Source of the DNA: an uncultured Sulfitobacter sp.
GTDB lineage: Bacteria > Pseudomonadota > Alphaproteobacteria > Rhodobacterales > Rhodobacteraceae
NCBI GenBank assembly: GCA_937923365.1
Contig: CALAIJ010000241.1
Coordinates: 1 to 11,049 of the forward strand
Length of the DNA stretch: 11,049 nt
Reading direction: 5' to 3'
The stretch's first letter is position 1. Each line of letters begins with the position of its first letter. Shown here piece after piece: positions 1 through 6,803 of the stretch. Made by a program: the position numbers and the translations under genes. The notes under the pieces are model-generated. The model was not told the DNA's origin, did not search any database, and saw only the letters and a list, made by a program, of their open reading frames with translations.

Positions 1-829
1 ATGTGCGTTGCCGTTTGGCGTATTGTCGCGTGGCAATGACGGCACGTTCGCGCGCCTCATTCTGCGTCAAAACCCCGTCCAGATGCGCCATCAATTCCGG
101 CACGCCGATGGCGCGGTGGGCAGGCAAGGACGGATCGTACATGGCGTGCAAGGCTGCCGCTTCGTCCAACGCGCCTTCAGCCAGCATCAAGTCGAACCGT
201 TTGGCAATGCGGGCGTTCAGCCAGTCCTTGTCCACATCAAAGTAGAAGGCGGCGGCGCGGTCCAGCGGCAAGGCAGGGGGGCCGGTGTCGTCCTGCCATG
301 CGGCAAGCCCGCGCCCTGTGGCGGTCCAGACCTCCCATGCGCGCTGTACTCTGGCGCGGTTTGCGGTGTCGATGCGCGCCTTTGTGACAGGGTCAAGGGC
401 GGCCAGCATCTGGATGATGTCCAATTCGTCCCCTGTGGCACGCACCTTAGCGGGTGTGGGGGGGATATGCGCTAGCCCTTGGGTCAGGGCCGCGAAGTAA
501 AGACCGGTGCCGCCTGTGATGATGGGCCGGATGCCGGTTTGCATCAGGGCCTCAACCTCGCGAAGCCAATGTCCGGTGGAATAATCGTCGGTCGCGGCCA
601 CGTGGCCATAGAGGGCGTGGGGCGCGCGGGCTTCTTCCTGCTCGGAGGGCCGCGCCGTCAGGACCCGCCAGCAGGCGTAAACCTGACTGGCATCCGCATT
701 GACGATCACGCCGCCCTGCTGCTCGGCGATCTCCAGCGCCAGCGCGGATTTGCCCGAGGCCGTGGGCCCCGCAATCATCACGGGCGCCTGGGGCGATAAA
801 TCGCGCATCTGGTCGGCAAAAGCGTGCAT
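1..829 (-). CDS. miaA: tRNA dimethylallyltransferase MiaA (partial, C-terminus off the left edge)
   Basis: MiaA transfers the dimethylallyl group of DMAPP to N6 of adenosine 37 in tRNAs reading UNN codons, in the cytoplasm. I translated the minus strand by hand: 276 residues are visible with no stop before the window edge. Seen: the P-loop GPTASGKS at residues 21-28; the NADASQVY block at 44-51 (family form NADSxQVY), whose Asp46 is the expected general base; the GGTGLYF block of the central domain; and, at the edge, [10 protein letters not shown], the family's C-terminal signature, so only some 10-20 residues should be missing. The ATG at 829 has GAGGGG 5' of it, at somewhat long spacing. 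An in-frame ATG at 808 (before [11 protein letters not shown]) is a possible shorter start, and one at 874 a less likely longer one. The gene is divergent from pyrH. Family assignment is very secure; the exact start is not. Confidence 0.95.
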   Translation of the reverse strand, partial: MHAFADQMRDLSPQAPVMIAGPTASGKSALALEIAEQQGGVIVNADASQVYACWRVLTARPSEQEEARAPHALYGHVAATDDYSTGHWLREVEALMQTGIRPIITGGTGLYFAALTQGLAHIPPTPAKVRATGDELDIIQMLAALDPVTKARIDTANRARVQRAWEVWTATGRGLAAWQDDTGPPALPLDRAAAFYFDVDKDWLNARIAKRFDLMLAEGALDEAAALHAMYDPSLPAHRAIGVPELMAHLDGVLTQNEARERAVIATRQYAKRQRT

Positions 830-927
830 TTTGCAGGGGTGCCCCTCACTTGGCGGATTGAACCTTGGCCCCATTTGCGACAGTTTGCACGTCAAACGCA
901 AACACCCTTGCCCGAAAGGCCCGATTG
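830..927. promoter_or_regulatory. Divergent miaA/pyrH intergenic region with an inverted repeat
   Basis: These 98 bases separate two divergent genes, so both 5' regions must lie here. Seen: a GTTTG-N5-CAAAC dyad at 883-897, with an overlapping GTTTGC/GCAAAC pair at 883-888 and 898-903. On the minus strand a TTGACG hexamer (890-895) resembles a -35 box for miaA, but no good -10 follows at 16-18 bp. On the plus strand TTGAAC (858-863) could be a -35 for pyrH, again with a poor -10. Promoter assignment is therefore weak; presence of regulatory DNA is inferred mainly from gene orientation. Confidence 0.35.
914..919 (+). promoter_or_regulatory. Shine-Dalgarno site fixing the pyrH start
   Basis: GAAAGG lies 8 nt before the ATG at 928. 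The reading frame is open further upstream to a TTG at 865, but that extension has no Shine-Dalgarno sequence and runs into the divergent promoter region. The start at 928 is therefore chosen. Confidence 0.7.
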
Positions 928-1656
928 ATGCCCAGCGATGCCCCCCAAGCCACTTTCAACCGTGTGATGCTCAAGATTTCAGGGGAGGCGCTGATGGGCG
1001 ATCAGGGTTTTGGCCTGCACCCCCCCACGGTCGAGCGGATTGCGCGCGAAGTGCAGACCGTGCACGAGATGGGCGTCGAGATATGCATGGTCATCGGCGG
1101 GGGCAATATCTTTCGCGGGCTTCAGGGCTCTGCCCAAGGGATGGAGCGGACAACAGCGGATTACATGGGCATGCTGGCCACGGTGATGAACGCGCTTGCG
1201 ATGCAGTCCTCGCTTGAAGGCTTGGGCATCCATACCCGCGTTATTTCGGCCATCACCATGAACGAAGTGGCCGAACCCTACATTCGCCGCCGTGCCGTGC
1301 GCCACCTTGAGAAAAAGCGCGTCTGCATCTTTGCGGCAGGCACGGGCAATCCGTATTTCACCACCGACACAGCCGCGACCCTGCGCGCCAATGAGATGTC
1401 CTGCGAGGCGATCTTTAAAGGCACCAAGGTAGACGGTGTCTATGACAAGGACCCCGCCAAACACGACGATGCGGTGCGCTATGACACGGTCAGCTATGAT
1501 GATGTGCTGCAAAAGCGGCTGGGGGTCATGGATGCCTCTGCCATTGCGCTGGCGCGCGACAACAACCTGCCGATCATCGTCTTCTCGCTGGATGAGCCGG
1601 GCGGGTTCAAAGGCATTCTGGCAGGTGAAGGCACCTATACGCGGGTGCAGGGATAA
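928..1656 (+). CDS. pyrH: UMP kinase (uridylate kinase) PyrH
   Basis: PyrH phosphorylates UMP to UDP with ATP in the cytoplasm, the committed step to UTP and CTP. It is a hexameric amino-acid-kinase-fold enzyme, unrelated to eukaryotic UMP/CMP kinases. The 242-residue product is of normal length. Seen: the N-terminal [11 protein letters not shown] strand and loop (residues 12-22), the glycine-rich [10 protein letters not shown] (55-64), the [18 protein letters not shown] helix region (73-90), the [13 protein letters not shown] nucleotide/UMP-binding block (138-150), and the [13 protein letters not shown] segment (164-176) typical of bacterial UMP kinases. The ATG at 928 is supported by GAAAGG 8 nt upstream. 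frr follows after 93 bp and probably shares the transcript, which ends at the terminator after frr. A small inverted repeat straddles the stop codon. Confidence 0.97.
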   Translation: MPSDAPQATFNRVMLKISGEALMGDQGFGLHPPTVERIAREVQTVHEMGVEICMVIGGGNIFRGLQGSAQGMERTTADYMGMLATVMNALAMQSSLEGLGIHTRVISAITMNEVAEPYIRRRAVRHLEKKRVCIFAAGTGNPYFTTDTAATLRANEMSCEAIFKGTKVDGVYDKDPAKHDDAVRYDTVSYDDVLQKRLGVMDASAIALARDNNLPIIVFSLDEPGGFKGILAGEGTYTRVQG

Positions 1657-1662
1657 CTGCAC
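1645..1662 (+). repeat. Small inverted repeat around the pyrH stop codon
   Basis: GTGCAG (1645-1650) and CTGCAC (1657-1662) form a perfect 6-bp stem with a 6-nt loop that contains the pyrH TAA stop. No U-tract follows, so it is not a typical intrinsic terminator. It may be chance, or a transcript-stability element between pyrH and frr. Confidence 0.35.
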
Positions 1663-1739
1663 AAGACTTGCACGATTGCGCACTAGCCTTTTGGCGGTGG
1701 GATGATCTATACCAGTTAAAAAGCTGAAAACAGCCACAC

Positions 1740-1744
1740 AGGGG
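1740..1744 (+). promoter_or_regulatory. Shine-Dalgarno site of frr
   Basis: AGGGG sits 5 nt before the ATG at 1750, a standard placement that fixes the frr start. The 93-bp gap upstream (1657-1749) shows a TATACC-like hexamer near 1708 but no matching -35 box, so I do not call a promoter there. Confidence 0.65.
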
Positions 1745-1749
1745 TACAC

Positions 1750-2313
1750 ATGTCCGACGATTTTATGCTCGATACCGATGATCTTGAGCGCCGTATGAAA
1801 GGGGCGATTGCCTCTTTGCGTACTGAATTTGCCTCCCTGCGGACCGGTCGCGGCTCTGCCTCCATGCTGGAGCCGGTGATGGTCGACGCATACGGGCAGA
1901 TGACCCCGATCAATCAGGTTGGCACCGTTAACGTGCCAGAGCCGCGGATGGTCACAATCAATGTCTGGGACAAAGGGCTGGTCGGCAAGGTCGAAAAAGC
2001 GATCCGTGAAAGCGGCTTGGGCATCAATCCGCAACTCAATGGCACCATCATCATGCTGCCGATCCCCGAACTGAACGAAGAGCGCCGCCGCGAGCTGAGC
2101 AAAGTGGCGGGCGGTTACGCAGAGAACGCACGGGTCTCCATCCGCAACGTCCGCCGCGACGGGATGGACCAGATCAAGAAAGCCAAGGGCGACGGCATGT
2201 CCGAGGACGATCAGAAATTCTGGGAAGGGGCCGTGCAGGACATGACAAACGACTTTATCGGCCAGATCGACACCCAGCTTGAAACGAAACAAGCCGAGAT
2301 CATGCAGGTCTGA
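1750..2313 (+). CDS. frr: Ribosome recycling factor Frr
   Basis: Ribosome recycling factor works with EF-G (and IF3) to split the post-termination ribosome so that subunits can be reused. The 187-residue product matches the family's usual length of about 185. Domain I, a three-helix bundle that mimics tRNA shape, is formed by roughly residues 1-30 and 105-187. Domain II, a small beta domain, spans about 31-104 and includes the LRTGRGS hinge region and the [16 protein letters not shown] stretch. The conserved [11 protein letters not shown] block (127-137) contains Arg132, the residue known to be essential in the E. coli protein. AGGGG 5 nt upstream supports the ATG. The gene follows pyrH, a pairing conserved across bacteria, and is followed after 5 nt by a strong terminator that closes the pyrH-frr unit. 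Confidence 0.97.
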   Translation: MSDDFMLDTDDLERRMKGAIASLRTEFASLRTGRGSASMLEPVMVDAYGQMTPINQVGTVNVPEPRMVTINVWDKGLVGKVEKAIRESGLGINPQLNGTIIMLPIPELNEERRRELSKVAGGYAENARVSIRNVRRDGMDQIKKAKGDGMSEDDQKFWEGAVQDMTNDFIGQIDTQLETKQAEIMQV

Positions 2314-2318
2314 CTTGG

Positions 2319-2345
2319 AAAGCGCCCCGTTTCGGGGCGTTTTGC
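2319..2345 (+). terminator. Intrinsic terminator after frr
   Basis: CGCCCCG (2323-2329) and CGGGGCG (2333-2339) form a perfect 7-bp GC stem around a TTT loop. AAA plus a G·U pair extend it to about 11 bp, and TTTTGCTTTT follows. It starts 5 nt after the frr stop. This is the clearest intrinsic terminator in the window and separates pyrH-frr from the envelope genes. Confidence 0.9.
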
Positions 2346-2408
2346 TTTTGAGGGCGCGCCTTTGGTGGGTCCTCGTATTTTTACAGGTAACGATGTTGAA
2401 CGCACTTT
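2346..2408 (+). promoter_or_regulatory. Presumed promoter region of uppS (no clear boxes)
   Basis: A strong terminator lies upstream, so uppS and the genes after it should be transcribed from a promoter in these 63 bases, or by read-through. I see a TTGGTG hexamer at 2362-2367 but no convincing -10 box at the right distance. The call rests on context only. Confidence 0.25.
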
Positions 2409-3152
2409 ATGAAACATGACCCCAAATCCCCTGACACCAGTGTGCTGCCGGGCGGGCCGCGCCATGTGGCGATCATTATGGACGGCAATGGCCGCTGGGC
2501 CACGCAGCGCGGCCGCCCGCGCCTGTTCGGACACCATGCAGGGGCCAAGCGGGTGCGCGAAGTGGTCGAGGCCTGTCCGGATTTCGGGGTCGAATATCTG
2601 ACGATCTTTGCCTTCTCCACCGAGAACTGGAAGCGCACGCAGGTCGAGGTTGCGGGCCTGATGAGCCTGTTTCGGCGTTACATCACCAAAGAAACACGTT
2701 CCTTAAGCGAATTTGGCGTGCGGGTCCGGTTTATTGGCGACCGTGTGCGGCTTGACGACAAACTGATCAAAATGATGAACGATCTGGAGCAGGCCACCGC
2801 GCATAACACCCGCGTGCATCTGACCATCGCCCTGAACTACGGTGGGCGTGATGAGGTTGCACGCGCAACCAAACGGCTGGCCCGCGACGTGGCCGAAGGG
2901 CGGCTTGATCCCGACAAGGTGGATGAAGAAACGCTGCCAAGATACTTGGATACCTATGTTTTACCTGATCCCGACCTTGTGATCCGCACCAGCGGCGAGG
3001 CGCGAATTTCCAACTTTCTGCTGTGGCAGTCGGCCTATGCGGAATACGAATTCATCGACACACTTTGGCCTGACTTCCGCAAGGATGAGTTTGGCCGCCT
3101 GTGTGCCGCCTATGGCGGCCGCGACCGCCGCTTTGGCGCGGTAAAGACCTGA
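2409..3152 (+). CDS. uppS: Isoprenyl transferase / di-trans,poly-cis-undecaprenyl-diphosphate synthase UppS
   Basis: UppS condenses eight isopentenyl diphosphates onto farnesyl diphosphate to make C55 undecaprenyl diphosphate, the lipid carrier for peptidoglycan and O-antigen units. It is a soluble cis-prenyltransferase acting at the inner face of the cytoplasmic membrane. Length is 247 residues, as expected. Seen: HVAIIMDGNGRWA with catalytic Asp25 (19-31); GHHAGA (41-46); the FAFSTENWKR substrate-binding block (68-77); ALNYGGRDE (141-149); and RTSGEARISNFLLWQ (193-207) followed by acidic residues in AEYEF (211-215), which bind diphosphate and Mg2+. The ATG at 2409 has no good Shine-Dalgarno sequence nearby (an AGG lies more than 20 nt away), but no better in-frame start precedes the conserved region. 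It is the first gene after the frr terminator, and cdsA follows after 16 nt. Confidence 0.96.
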   Translation: MKHDPKSPDTSVLPGGPRHVAIIMDGNGRWATQRGRPRLFGHHAGAKRVREVVEACPDFGVEYLTIFAFSTENWKRTQVEVAGLMSLFRRYITKETRSLSEFGVRVRFIGDRVRLDDKLIKMMNDLEQATAHNTRVHLTIALNYGGRDEVARATKRLARDVAEGRLDPDKVDEETLPRYLDTYVLPDPDLVIRTSGEARISNFLLWQSAYAEYEFIDTLWPDFRKDEFGRLCAAYGGRDRRFGAVKT

Positions 3153-3168
3153 AACGACGGAGGCCCAG

Positions 3169-3960
3169 ATGGCGGAGACACCAAATTGGTCAGACCTTGA
3201 TGCCCGCATGATCTCGGGGGCTGCGATGATTGTCGTGGGCCTTTTGGGGATCTGGGCAGGGGGGCACGTCTGGCACCTGCTTGTCGCGATCACCTGTGGC
3301 CTGATGGTCTGGGAGCTGGTCGGCATGCTGCGCCCCGGCAAGCGCGATCTTCAGTTGCAATTGGGCGCTTTGACAGGGGCGGCGGTGTTTCTGGCGATCT
3401 ACCTGCCCGTGGGCTTTGCGCTGCCAGTGTTGCTGGCACCTGCGCTGATCGGCTTTGGCCAGTTATCGGAAAACCGCACCATCTACATTGCTTTCAGCGT
3501 GATGATCCTGCTGGCAGGCTTTGGCATGATGCAGGTGCGCGATGACATGGGGTTTGGCTGGTTGTTGTGGCTGGTGTTGGTCGTGGTGATCACAGACGTG
3601 GCGGGCTATTTCGCAGGGCGCTATTTTGGGGGGCCCAAGTTCTGGCCGGCTGTTAGCCCCAAAAAGACCTGGGCCGGCACCATTGCGGGCTGGATCGGGG
3701 CGGCAGTGGTTGGCCTGATCTTTGTCATAGCGTTTGAAACCAGCGTTCAGTTGATCGGTATTTCTGTCGCAATTTCAATGGCCTCCCAGATCGGTGATAT
3801 TGCTGAATCCGGTATGAAGCGGCAGATGGGTGTCAAAGACAGCTCCAACTTGATCCCCGGGCACGGCGGGCTGATGGACCGTTTTGACGGCATGCTGGGT
3901 GCGTCTTTGTTCTTGCTGATCATCGGGCAGGCCGTGGGCTTTCCCCCCGGTCTTGGCTAG
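3169..3960 (+). CDS. cdsA: Phosphatidate cytidylyltransferase (CDP-diglyceride synthase) CdsA
   Basis: CdsA converts phosphatidic acid and CTP to CDP-diacylglycerol, the branch point for phosphatidylglycerol, phosphatidylethanolamine and cardiolipin. It is an integral inner-membrane enzyme. The 263-residue product has several hydrophobic segments, roughly at 15-30, 35-53, 68-95, 105-122, 130-150, 170-190, 195-206 and 242-257. Near the C-terminus is the family signature, from Ser214 to Asp240, with MKRQMGVKD (216-224) and PGHGGLMDRFD (230-240) carrying the metal- and CTP-binding acidic residues. The start ATG has a perfect GGAGG 5 nt upstream. The gene sits between uppS and dxr, an order usual in alphaproteobacteria. 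Identification rests on the signature and is firm. Confidence 0.96.
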   Translation: MAETPNWSDLDARMISGAAMIVVGLLGIWAGGHVWHLLVAITCGLMVWELVGMLRPGKRDLQLQLGALTGAAVFLAIYLPVGFALPVLLAPALIGFGQLSENRTIYIAFSVMILLAGFGMMQVRDDMGFGWLLWLVLVVVITDVAGYFAGRYFGGPKFWPAVSPKKTWAGTIAGWIGAAVVGLIFVIAFETSVQLIGISVAISMASQIGDIAESGMKRQMGVKDSSNLIPGHGGLMDRFDGMLGASLFLLIIGQAVGFPPGLG

Positions 3961-3965
3961 GCGCC

Positions 3966-5141
3966 ATGCGCAGGGTCAGCATTCTGGGGGCCACAGGCTC
4001 CATCGGGCAGAACACGGTCGATCTGATTGCGCGTAACGCGGATACCTATGATGTGGTTGCCCTGACGGGTGCGGGCAATATCGGGCAATTGGCGGCAGAT
4101 GCGACGCGGTTGGGTGCGCAGATTGCGGTCACCGCCCATGAAGACCGCCTAGAAGACCTGCGCGCTGCTTTGCAAGGCAGCGGGGTCGAGGCTGCCGCAG
4201 GGGAGGCCGCCATCACCGAGGCCGCCGCACGCCCTGCAGACTGGACCATGTCGGCCATTGTCGGCGCTGCCGGTCTGGCACCGGGGATGGAGGCGCTGAA
4301 ACACGGCGCCACTCTGGCGCTGGCCAACAAGGAATCGCTGGTCTGTGCAGGGCAGTTGCTGCTTGCGACCGCAAAACAGCATGGCGCGCAGATCCTGCCT
4401 GTCGATTCCGAGCATTCCGCGATTTTTCAGGCCTTGCAGGGCGAGGATATGACGGCGGTGGAGCGCATCATCATCACCGCATCCGGCGGCGCGTTTCGCG
4501 ACTGGCCTCTGGCGCAGCTGGCCGATGCCACGCTGGAGCAAGCCTCCTCCCACCCCAATTGGGACATGGGGCAGCGGATCACCATCGATTCCGCCACGTT
4601 GTTTAACAAAGCCATGGAAGTCATTGAGACGCGGGAGTTTTTCGCCGTTGATCCTGACCAGATCGAGGTGATTATCCACCCGCAGTCCCTGATCCACGCA
4701 TTGGTGGGGTTCAATGACGGGGCGCTGATGGCCCATGTCGGCCCACCCGATATGCGCCATGCGATCGGCTATGCCTTGCATCACCCCAAGCGGGAAACAC
4801 TGCCCGTTGAGCGGCTGGATCTTGCCGCCATCGGCCAGCTTGAGTTCCGCGCGCCTGACGAAGCACGCTGGCCCGCGCTGCGTCTTGCCCGCGAAACCAT
4901 GGCCGCAGGGGGGCTGACAGGGGCCGTGTTCAACGCCGCTAAAGAGACAGCACTTGACGGGTTTATCGCAGGCCGCATCCGGTTTCCGCATATGGCCGAG
5001 GTGGTTGAGGACACTTTGACGCAACTGTCAGGGGAGAATGGCCTTATTGCTGCCACCATGACCCTTGATAACGTCGCGCATGTAGACCATCTCGCACGGA
5101 CAGCGGCATGGACCGCCATAGATAAAAGAGCAGGGCAGTAA
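3966..5141 (+). CDS. dxr: 1-deoxy-D-xylulose-5-phosphate reductoisomerase Dxr (IspC)
   Basis: Dxr rearranges and reduces 1-deoxy-D-xylulose 5-phosphate to 2-C-methyl-D-erythritol 4-phosphate with NADPH, the first committed step of the MEP isoprenoid pathway and the target of fosmidomycin. The 391-residue product has normal length. Seen: the NADPH-binding GATGSIGQNT (8-17); LANKESLV (119-126); metal ligands in PVDSEHSAIFQ (Asp147, Glu149) and the second acidic site in NKAMEVIE (Glu218); the flexible-loop region SHPNWDMG (195-202) with His196; and HPQSLIH (238-244). It starts 5 nt after cdsA with only a weak AGG as Shine-Dalgarno, so translation is probably coupled. In E. coli dxr precedes uppS; here it follows cdsA. 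Its product line feeds UppS and, through DMAPP, MiaA. Confidence 0.97.
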   Translation: MRRVSILGATGSIGQNTVDLIARNADTYDVVALTGAGNIGQLAADATRLGAQIAVTAHEDRLEDLRAALQGSGVEAAAGEAAITEAAARPADWTMSAIVGAAGLAPGMEALKHGATLALANKESLVCAGQLLLATAKQHGAQILPVDSEHSAIFQALQGEDMTAVERIIITASGGAFRDWPLAQLADATLEQASSHPNWDMGQRITIDSATLFNKAMEVIETREFFAVDPDQIEVIIHPQSLIHALVGFNDGALMAHVGPPDMRHAIGYALHHPKRETLPVERLDLAAIGQLEFRAPDEARWPALRLARETMAAGGLTGAVFNAAKETALDGFIAGRIRFPHMAEVVEDTLTQLSGENGLIAATMTLDNVAHVDHLARTAAWTAIDKRAGQ

Positions 5142-5142
5142 C

Positions 5143-6486
5143 GTGGATATTCTGGGACAATTCGGCAGCGGTGTATGGACCTTCGTGGTTTTCGTCATTG
5201 CGCTTTCGGTGATCGTGGCGATCCACGAGTACGGCCATTACATTGTTGGCAAATGGACGGGCATCAAGGCGGATGTGTTCAGCCTTGGCTTTGGTCCCGT
5301 TCTGGCAAGTCGCGTCGGCAAGGACGGCACCGTCTGGCAGGTCGCGGCCTTGCCCTTTGGCGGCTACGTCAAGTTTGCGGGCGATGCCAATGCCGCATCC
5401 GGCAAGGACGAAGAGGCGATGGCCGCCGTCGAGGATGACCCCGCAGCCCTGCGCCATACCATGCATGGGGCACCCTTGTGGGCACGCTCGCTGACTGTGG
5501 CGGCGGGCCCTGTGTTCAATTTTGCCCTGTCGATCATCGTTTTCTTCTGTCTGGCCATGTTTGCAGGGGTTTCCAAAGACCCGCTGACCGTGGGTGAGAT
5601 GCGGCCGCTGCCGCAGCCCGGTCTGGAATTGCAGCAAGGGGACATCATCACGTCGGTTGCCGGATTGGAGGTGCCCTCGGTCGAGGATGGTCCCGGCTAT
5701 GCGGCGTTTCTGAAAGCCGTGCCCGTGCAGCCCACGCTCGATTTCGGGGTGGAGCGGGCAGGGGATGCGCTGACAGTTACAGGTCCTTACCTGCAGCCCA
5801 CGCTTGTCGGCCAGGTTGTACCGCGCTCTGCCGCCTATGAGGCAGGCTTGCTGCCCGGTGACGTCATCACGGCCATTGACGGCACGCCTGTCTTTGCCTT
5901 CTCGCAACTGCAAGAGGCGGTGACTTTGGCCGAAGACACGCCTTTGCAATTGGATGTCTGGCGCGATGGCGTGGTGTCGCAATTCACCATGACGCCCAAA
6001 GCATCGGATGAGCCGCAGGACGATGGTACGTTCACCCGCCACATGCGCATCGGGATTATCAGCGGCATGGCGTTCGAGCCTGCAACCACCACGCCCAACG
6101 TCGGCGAAGCGATCAGCGGCAGCGTTGCCAGCACATGGCGCATCGTGAACAGTTCCATCAATGGGCTGGGACAGATGATAGCCGGATCGCTCAGCACCTG
6201 TAACCTGAGCGGACCTTTGGGCATTGCCCAGACCTCGGGGGCGATGGCGCGCCAAGGGCTTGAGACATATATCTATTTCATCGCCGTGATCAGCACTGCT
6301 GTGGGCCTGTTGAACCTCTTTCCCATTCCGGCGCTCGATGGGGGTCATCTGGTGTTTTACGCCTATGAGGCCATGCGCGGGAAACCCCCCAGTGATGGGG
6401 CGCAACGCCTGCTGATGACGATGGGACTGGCGATGGTGCTGTGTCTGATGGTCTTCGCATTGGGGAACGATCTGTTCTGTCCGTAA
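5143..6486 (+). CDS. rseP: RIP metalloprotease RseP (site-2 protease family)
   Basis: RseP is an intramembrane zinc protease that cuts the membrane segment of anti-sigma factors and remnant signal peptides. In Rhodobacter sphaeroides an RseP homologue is known to take part in turnover of the anti-sigma factor ChrR after singlet-oxygen stress. Seen in 447 residues: a first membrane helix with the zinc motif HEYGH (28-32); the FGGY region (72-75); a membrane helix at about 118-142; a degenerate PDZ domain (about 146-215); a clearer PDZ domain (about 218-285) with SAAYEAGLLPGDVITAIDG; the conserved NLSGPLGIAQ (354-363); and the third zinc-ligand helix with NLFPIPALDGGH (391-402), followed by a final helix at about 422-442. 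The GTG start lies 1 nt after the dxr stop, with AGGG 7 nt upstream. This indicates translational coupling to dxr. Confidence 0.95.
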   Translation: MDILGQFGSGVWTFVVFVIALSVIVAIHEYGHYIVGKWTGIKADVFSLGFGPVLASRVGKDGTVWQVAALPFGGYVKFAGDANAASGKDEEAMAAVEDDPAALRHTMHGAPLWARSLTVAAGPVFNFALSIIVFFCLAMFAGVSKDPLTVGEMRPLPQPGLELQQGDIITSVAGLEVPSVEDGPGYAAFLKAVPVQPTLDFGVERAGDALTVTGPYLQPTLVGQVVPRSAAYEAGLLPGDVITAIDGTPVFAFSQLQEAVTLAEDTPLQLDVWRDGVVSQFTMTPKASDEPQDDGTFTRHMRIGIISGMAFEPATTTPNVGEAISGSVASTWRIVNSSINGLGQMIAGSLSTCNLSGPLGIAQTSGAMARQGLETYIYFIAVISTAVGLLNLFPIPALDGGHLVFYAYEAMRGKPPSDGAQRLLMTMGLAMVLCLMVFALGNDLFCP

Positions 6487-6516
6487 TCCGATCAGACGCG
6501 GATGCCTTAGCGATAG

Positions 6517-6536
6517 GGGGCATTTGCCCCATTTTC
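6517..6536 (+). terminator. Terminator-like hairpin after rseP
   Basis: GGGGC (6517-6521) and GCCCC (6526-6530) form a short 5-bp GC stem with a 4-nt loop, followed by ATTTT. It lies 30 nt after the rseP stop. The stem is short and the T-run is brief, so it may terminate only partially. It plausibly marks the end of the uppS-cdsA-dxr-rseP unit. Confidence 0.4.
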
Positions 6537-6566
6537 GCCACAATTCGTCAAACTGATGCCTTAATC

Positions 6567-6594
6567 CCTTGGTAGCTGAGGACAGTTACCAAGG
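6567..6594 (+). promoter_or_regulatory. 12-bp hairpin covering the ribosome binding site of the small ORF
   Basis: The arms 6567-6578 and 6583-6594 pair over 12 bp without a bulge, with one G·U pair (G6575·U6586), around an AGGA tetraloop (6579-6582). The 3' arm ends in AAGG, which is four bases of the AAGGAG Shine-Dalgarno sequence (6591-6596) of the small ORF starting at 6603. Folding would therefore hide the ribosome binding site. No T-tract follows, so it is not an intrinsic terminator. It could be a translational switch, or in DNA form an operator palindrome; the compact tetraloop favours RNA. Confidence 0.6.
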
Positions 6595-6596
6595 AG
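6591..6596 (+). promoter_or_regulatory. Shine-Dalgarno site of the small ORF
   Basis: AAGGAG is a near-perfect Shine-Dalgarno sequence, 6 nt before the ATG at 6603. It is one of the best ribosome binding sites in the window, and its first four bases are paired in the preceding hairpin. Confidence 0.7.
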
Positions 6597-6602
6597 TGCA
6601 CG

Positions 6603-6728
6603 ATGCAAGCCATTCATAGTTCGTACCGAAGCTTTCGACTGATCATGGACCTGAACTGGGACCGTGTGCTGTACCTTTGCACGATCATGTTTGCATTGGC
6701 GGCGGGTGCCTTCGTCGGCTCGCTCTAA
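6603..6728 (+). CDS. Small single-pass membrane protein, 41 residues, unknown function
   Basis: This short ORF lies in the rseP-bamA gap. I do not recognise its family. It starts with ATG behind AAGGAG at ideal spacing and ends in TAA after 41 residues. Residues 1-21 are polar and charged (Arg9, Arg12, Asp16, Asp20, Arg21; it includes YRSFRLIMDLNWDR). Residues 22-41 are almost wholly hydrophobic and rich in Ala and Gly (VLYLCTIMFALAAGAFVGSL), with the pattern of one membrane helix ending at the C-terminus. The positive N-terminal side suggests the N-terminus stays in the cytoplasm. There is no signal-peptidase site, so it is more likely membrane-anchored than secreted. The good ribosome binding site, the RBS-covering hairpin and the membrane pattern argue that it is real. 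Its position between a membrane protease and the OMP assembly gene suggests an envelope role, but that is only inference. Confidence 0.7.
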   Translation: MQAIHSSYRSFRLIMDLNWDRVLYLCTIMFALAAGAFVGSL

Positions 6729-6763
6729 CGGTTCGGTCACCACATATAGATGTTTCAGGTTGT

Positions 6764-6787
6764 AACGCCGCAGTAACAAGCGGTGTT
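6764..6787 (+). terminator. Possible terminator after the small ORF
   Basis: AACGCCGC (6764-6771) and GCGGTGTT (6780-6787) pair over 8 bp with one G·U, around an 8-nt loop. TTCGTGTTTG follows directly. It lies about 36 nt after the small ORF's stop. The T-run is interrupted, so termination may be incomplete. If it works, the small gene has its own transcript and bamA needs its own promoter, for which a candidate lies just downstream. Confidence 0.45.
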
Positions 6788-6803
6788 TTCGTGTTTGTAG
6801 CTT

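Noticed and set aside
8..475. Plus-strand frames across 3-800
   Set aside because: They lie opposite miaA, whose P-loop and C-terminal signatures are unambiguous on the minus strand.
832..847. AGGGG-TG-CCCCT near-palindrome before miaA
   Set aside because: Arms are only 5 bp with a 2-nt centre in GC-rich DNA. It overlaps the putative miaA Shine-Dalgarno sequence but is too small to call.
865..927. N-terminal extension of pyrH from a TTG at 865
   Set aside because: No Shine-Dalgarno sequence, residues unlike PyrH, and overlap with the divergent promoter region. ATG 928 with GAAAGG is better.
979..2292. 437-codon minus-strand open frame opposite pyrH and frr
   Set aside because: It is antisense to two certain genes, spans their intergenic gap, and its product is rich in His, Arg and Gly with no recognisable domain. 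Long antisense frames are common in GC-rich DNA.
4149..5024. 291-codon minus-strand open frame opposite dxr
   Set aside because: It is a shadow of dxr; its composition follows the dxr codons and no motif is visible.
5044..6543. 499-codon minus-strand open frame opposite rseP
   Set aside because: It mirrors the rseP codons on the other strand. The product is His/Arg/Gln-rich with no domain, and the long frame is explained by GC codon bias.
6567..6596. CsrA/RsmA binding site (GGA in a hairpin loop and in the Shine-Dalgarno sequence)
   Set aside because: The pattern fits superficially, but CsrA is not generally found in this bacterial group, so I do not claim it. The hairpin is reported without naming a regulator.
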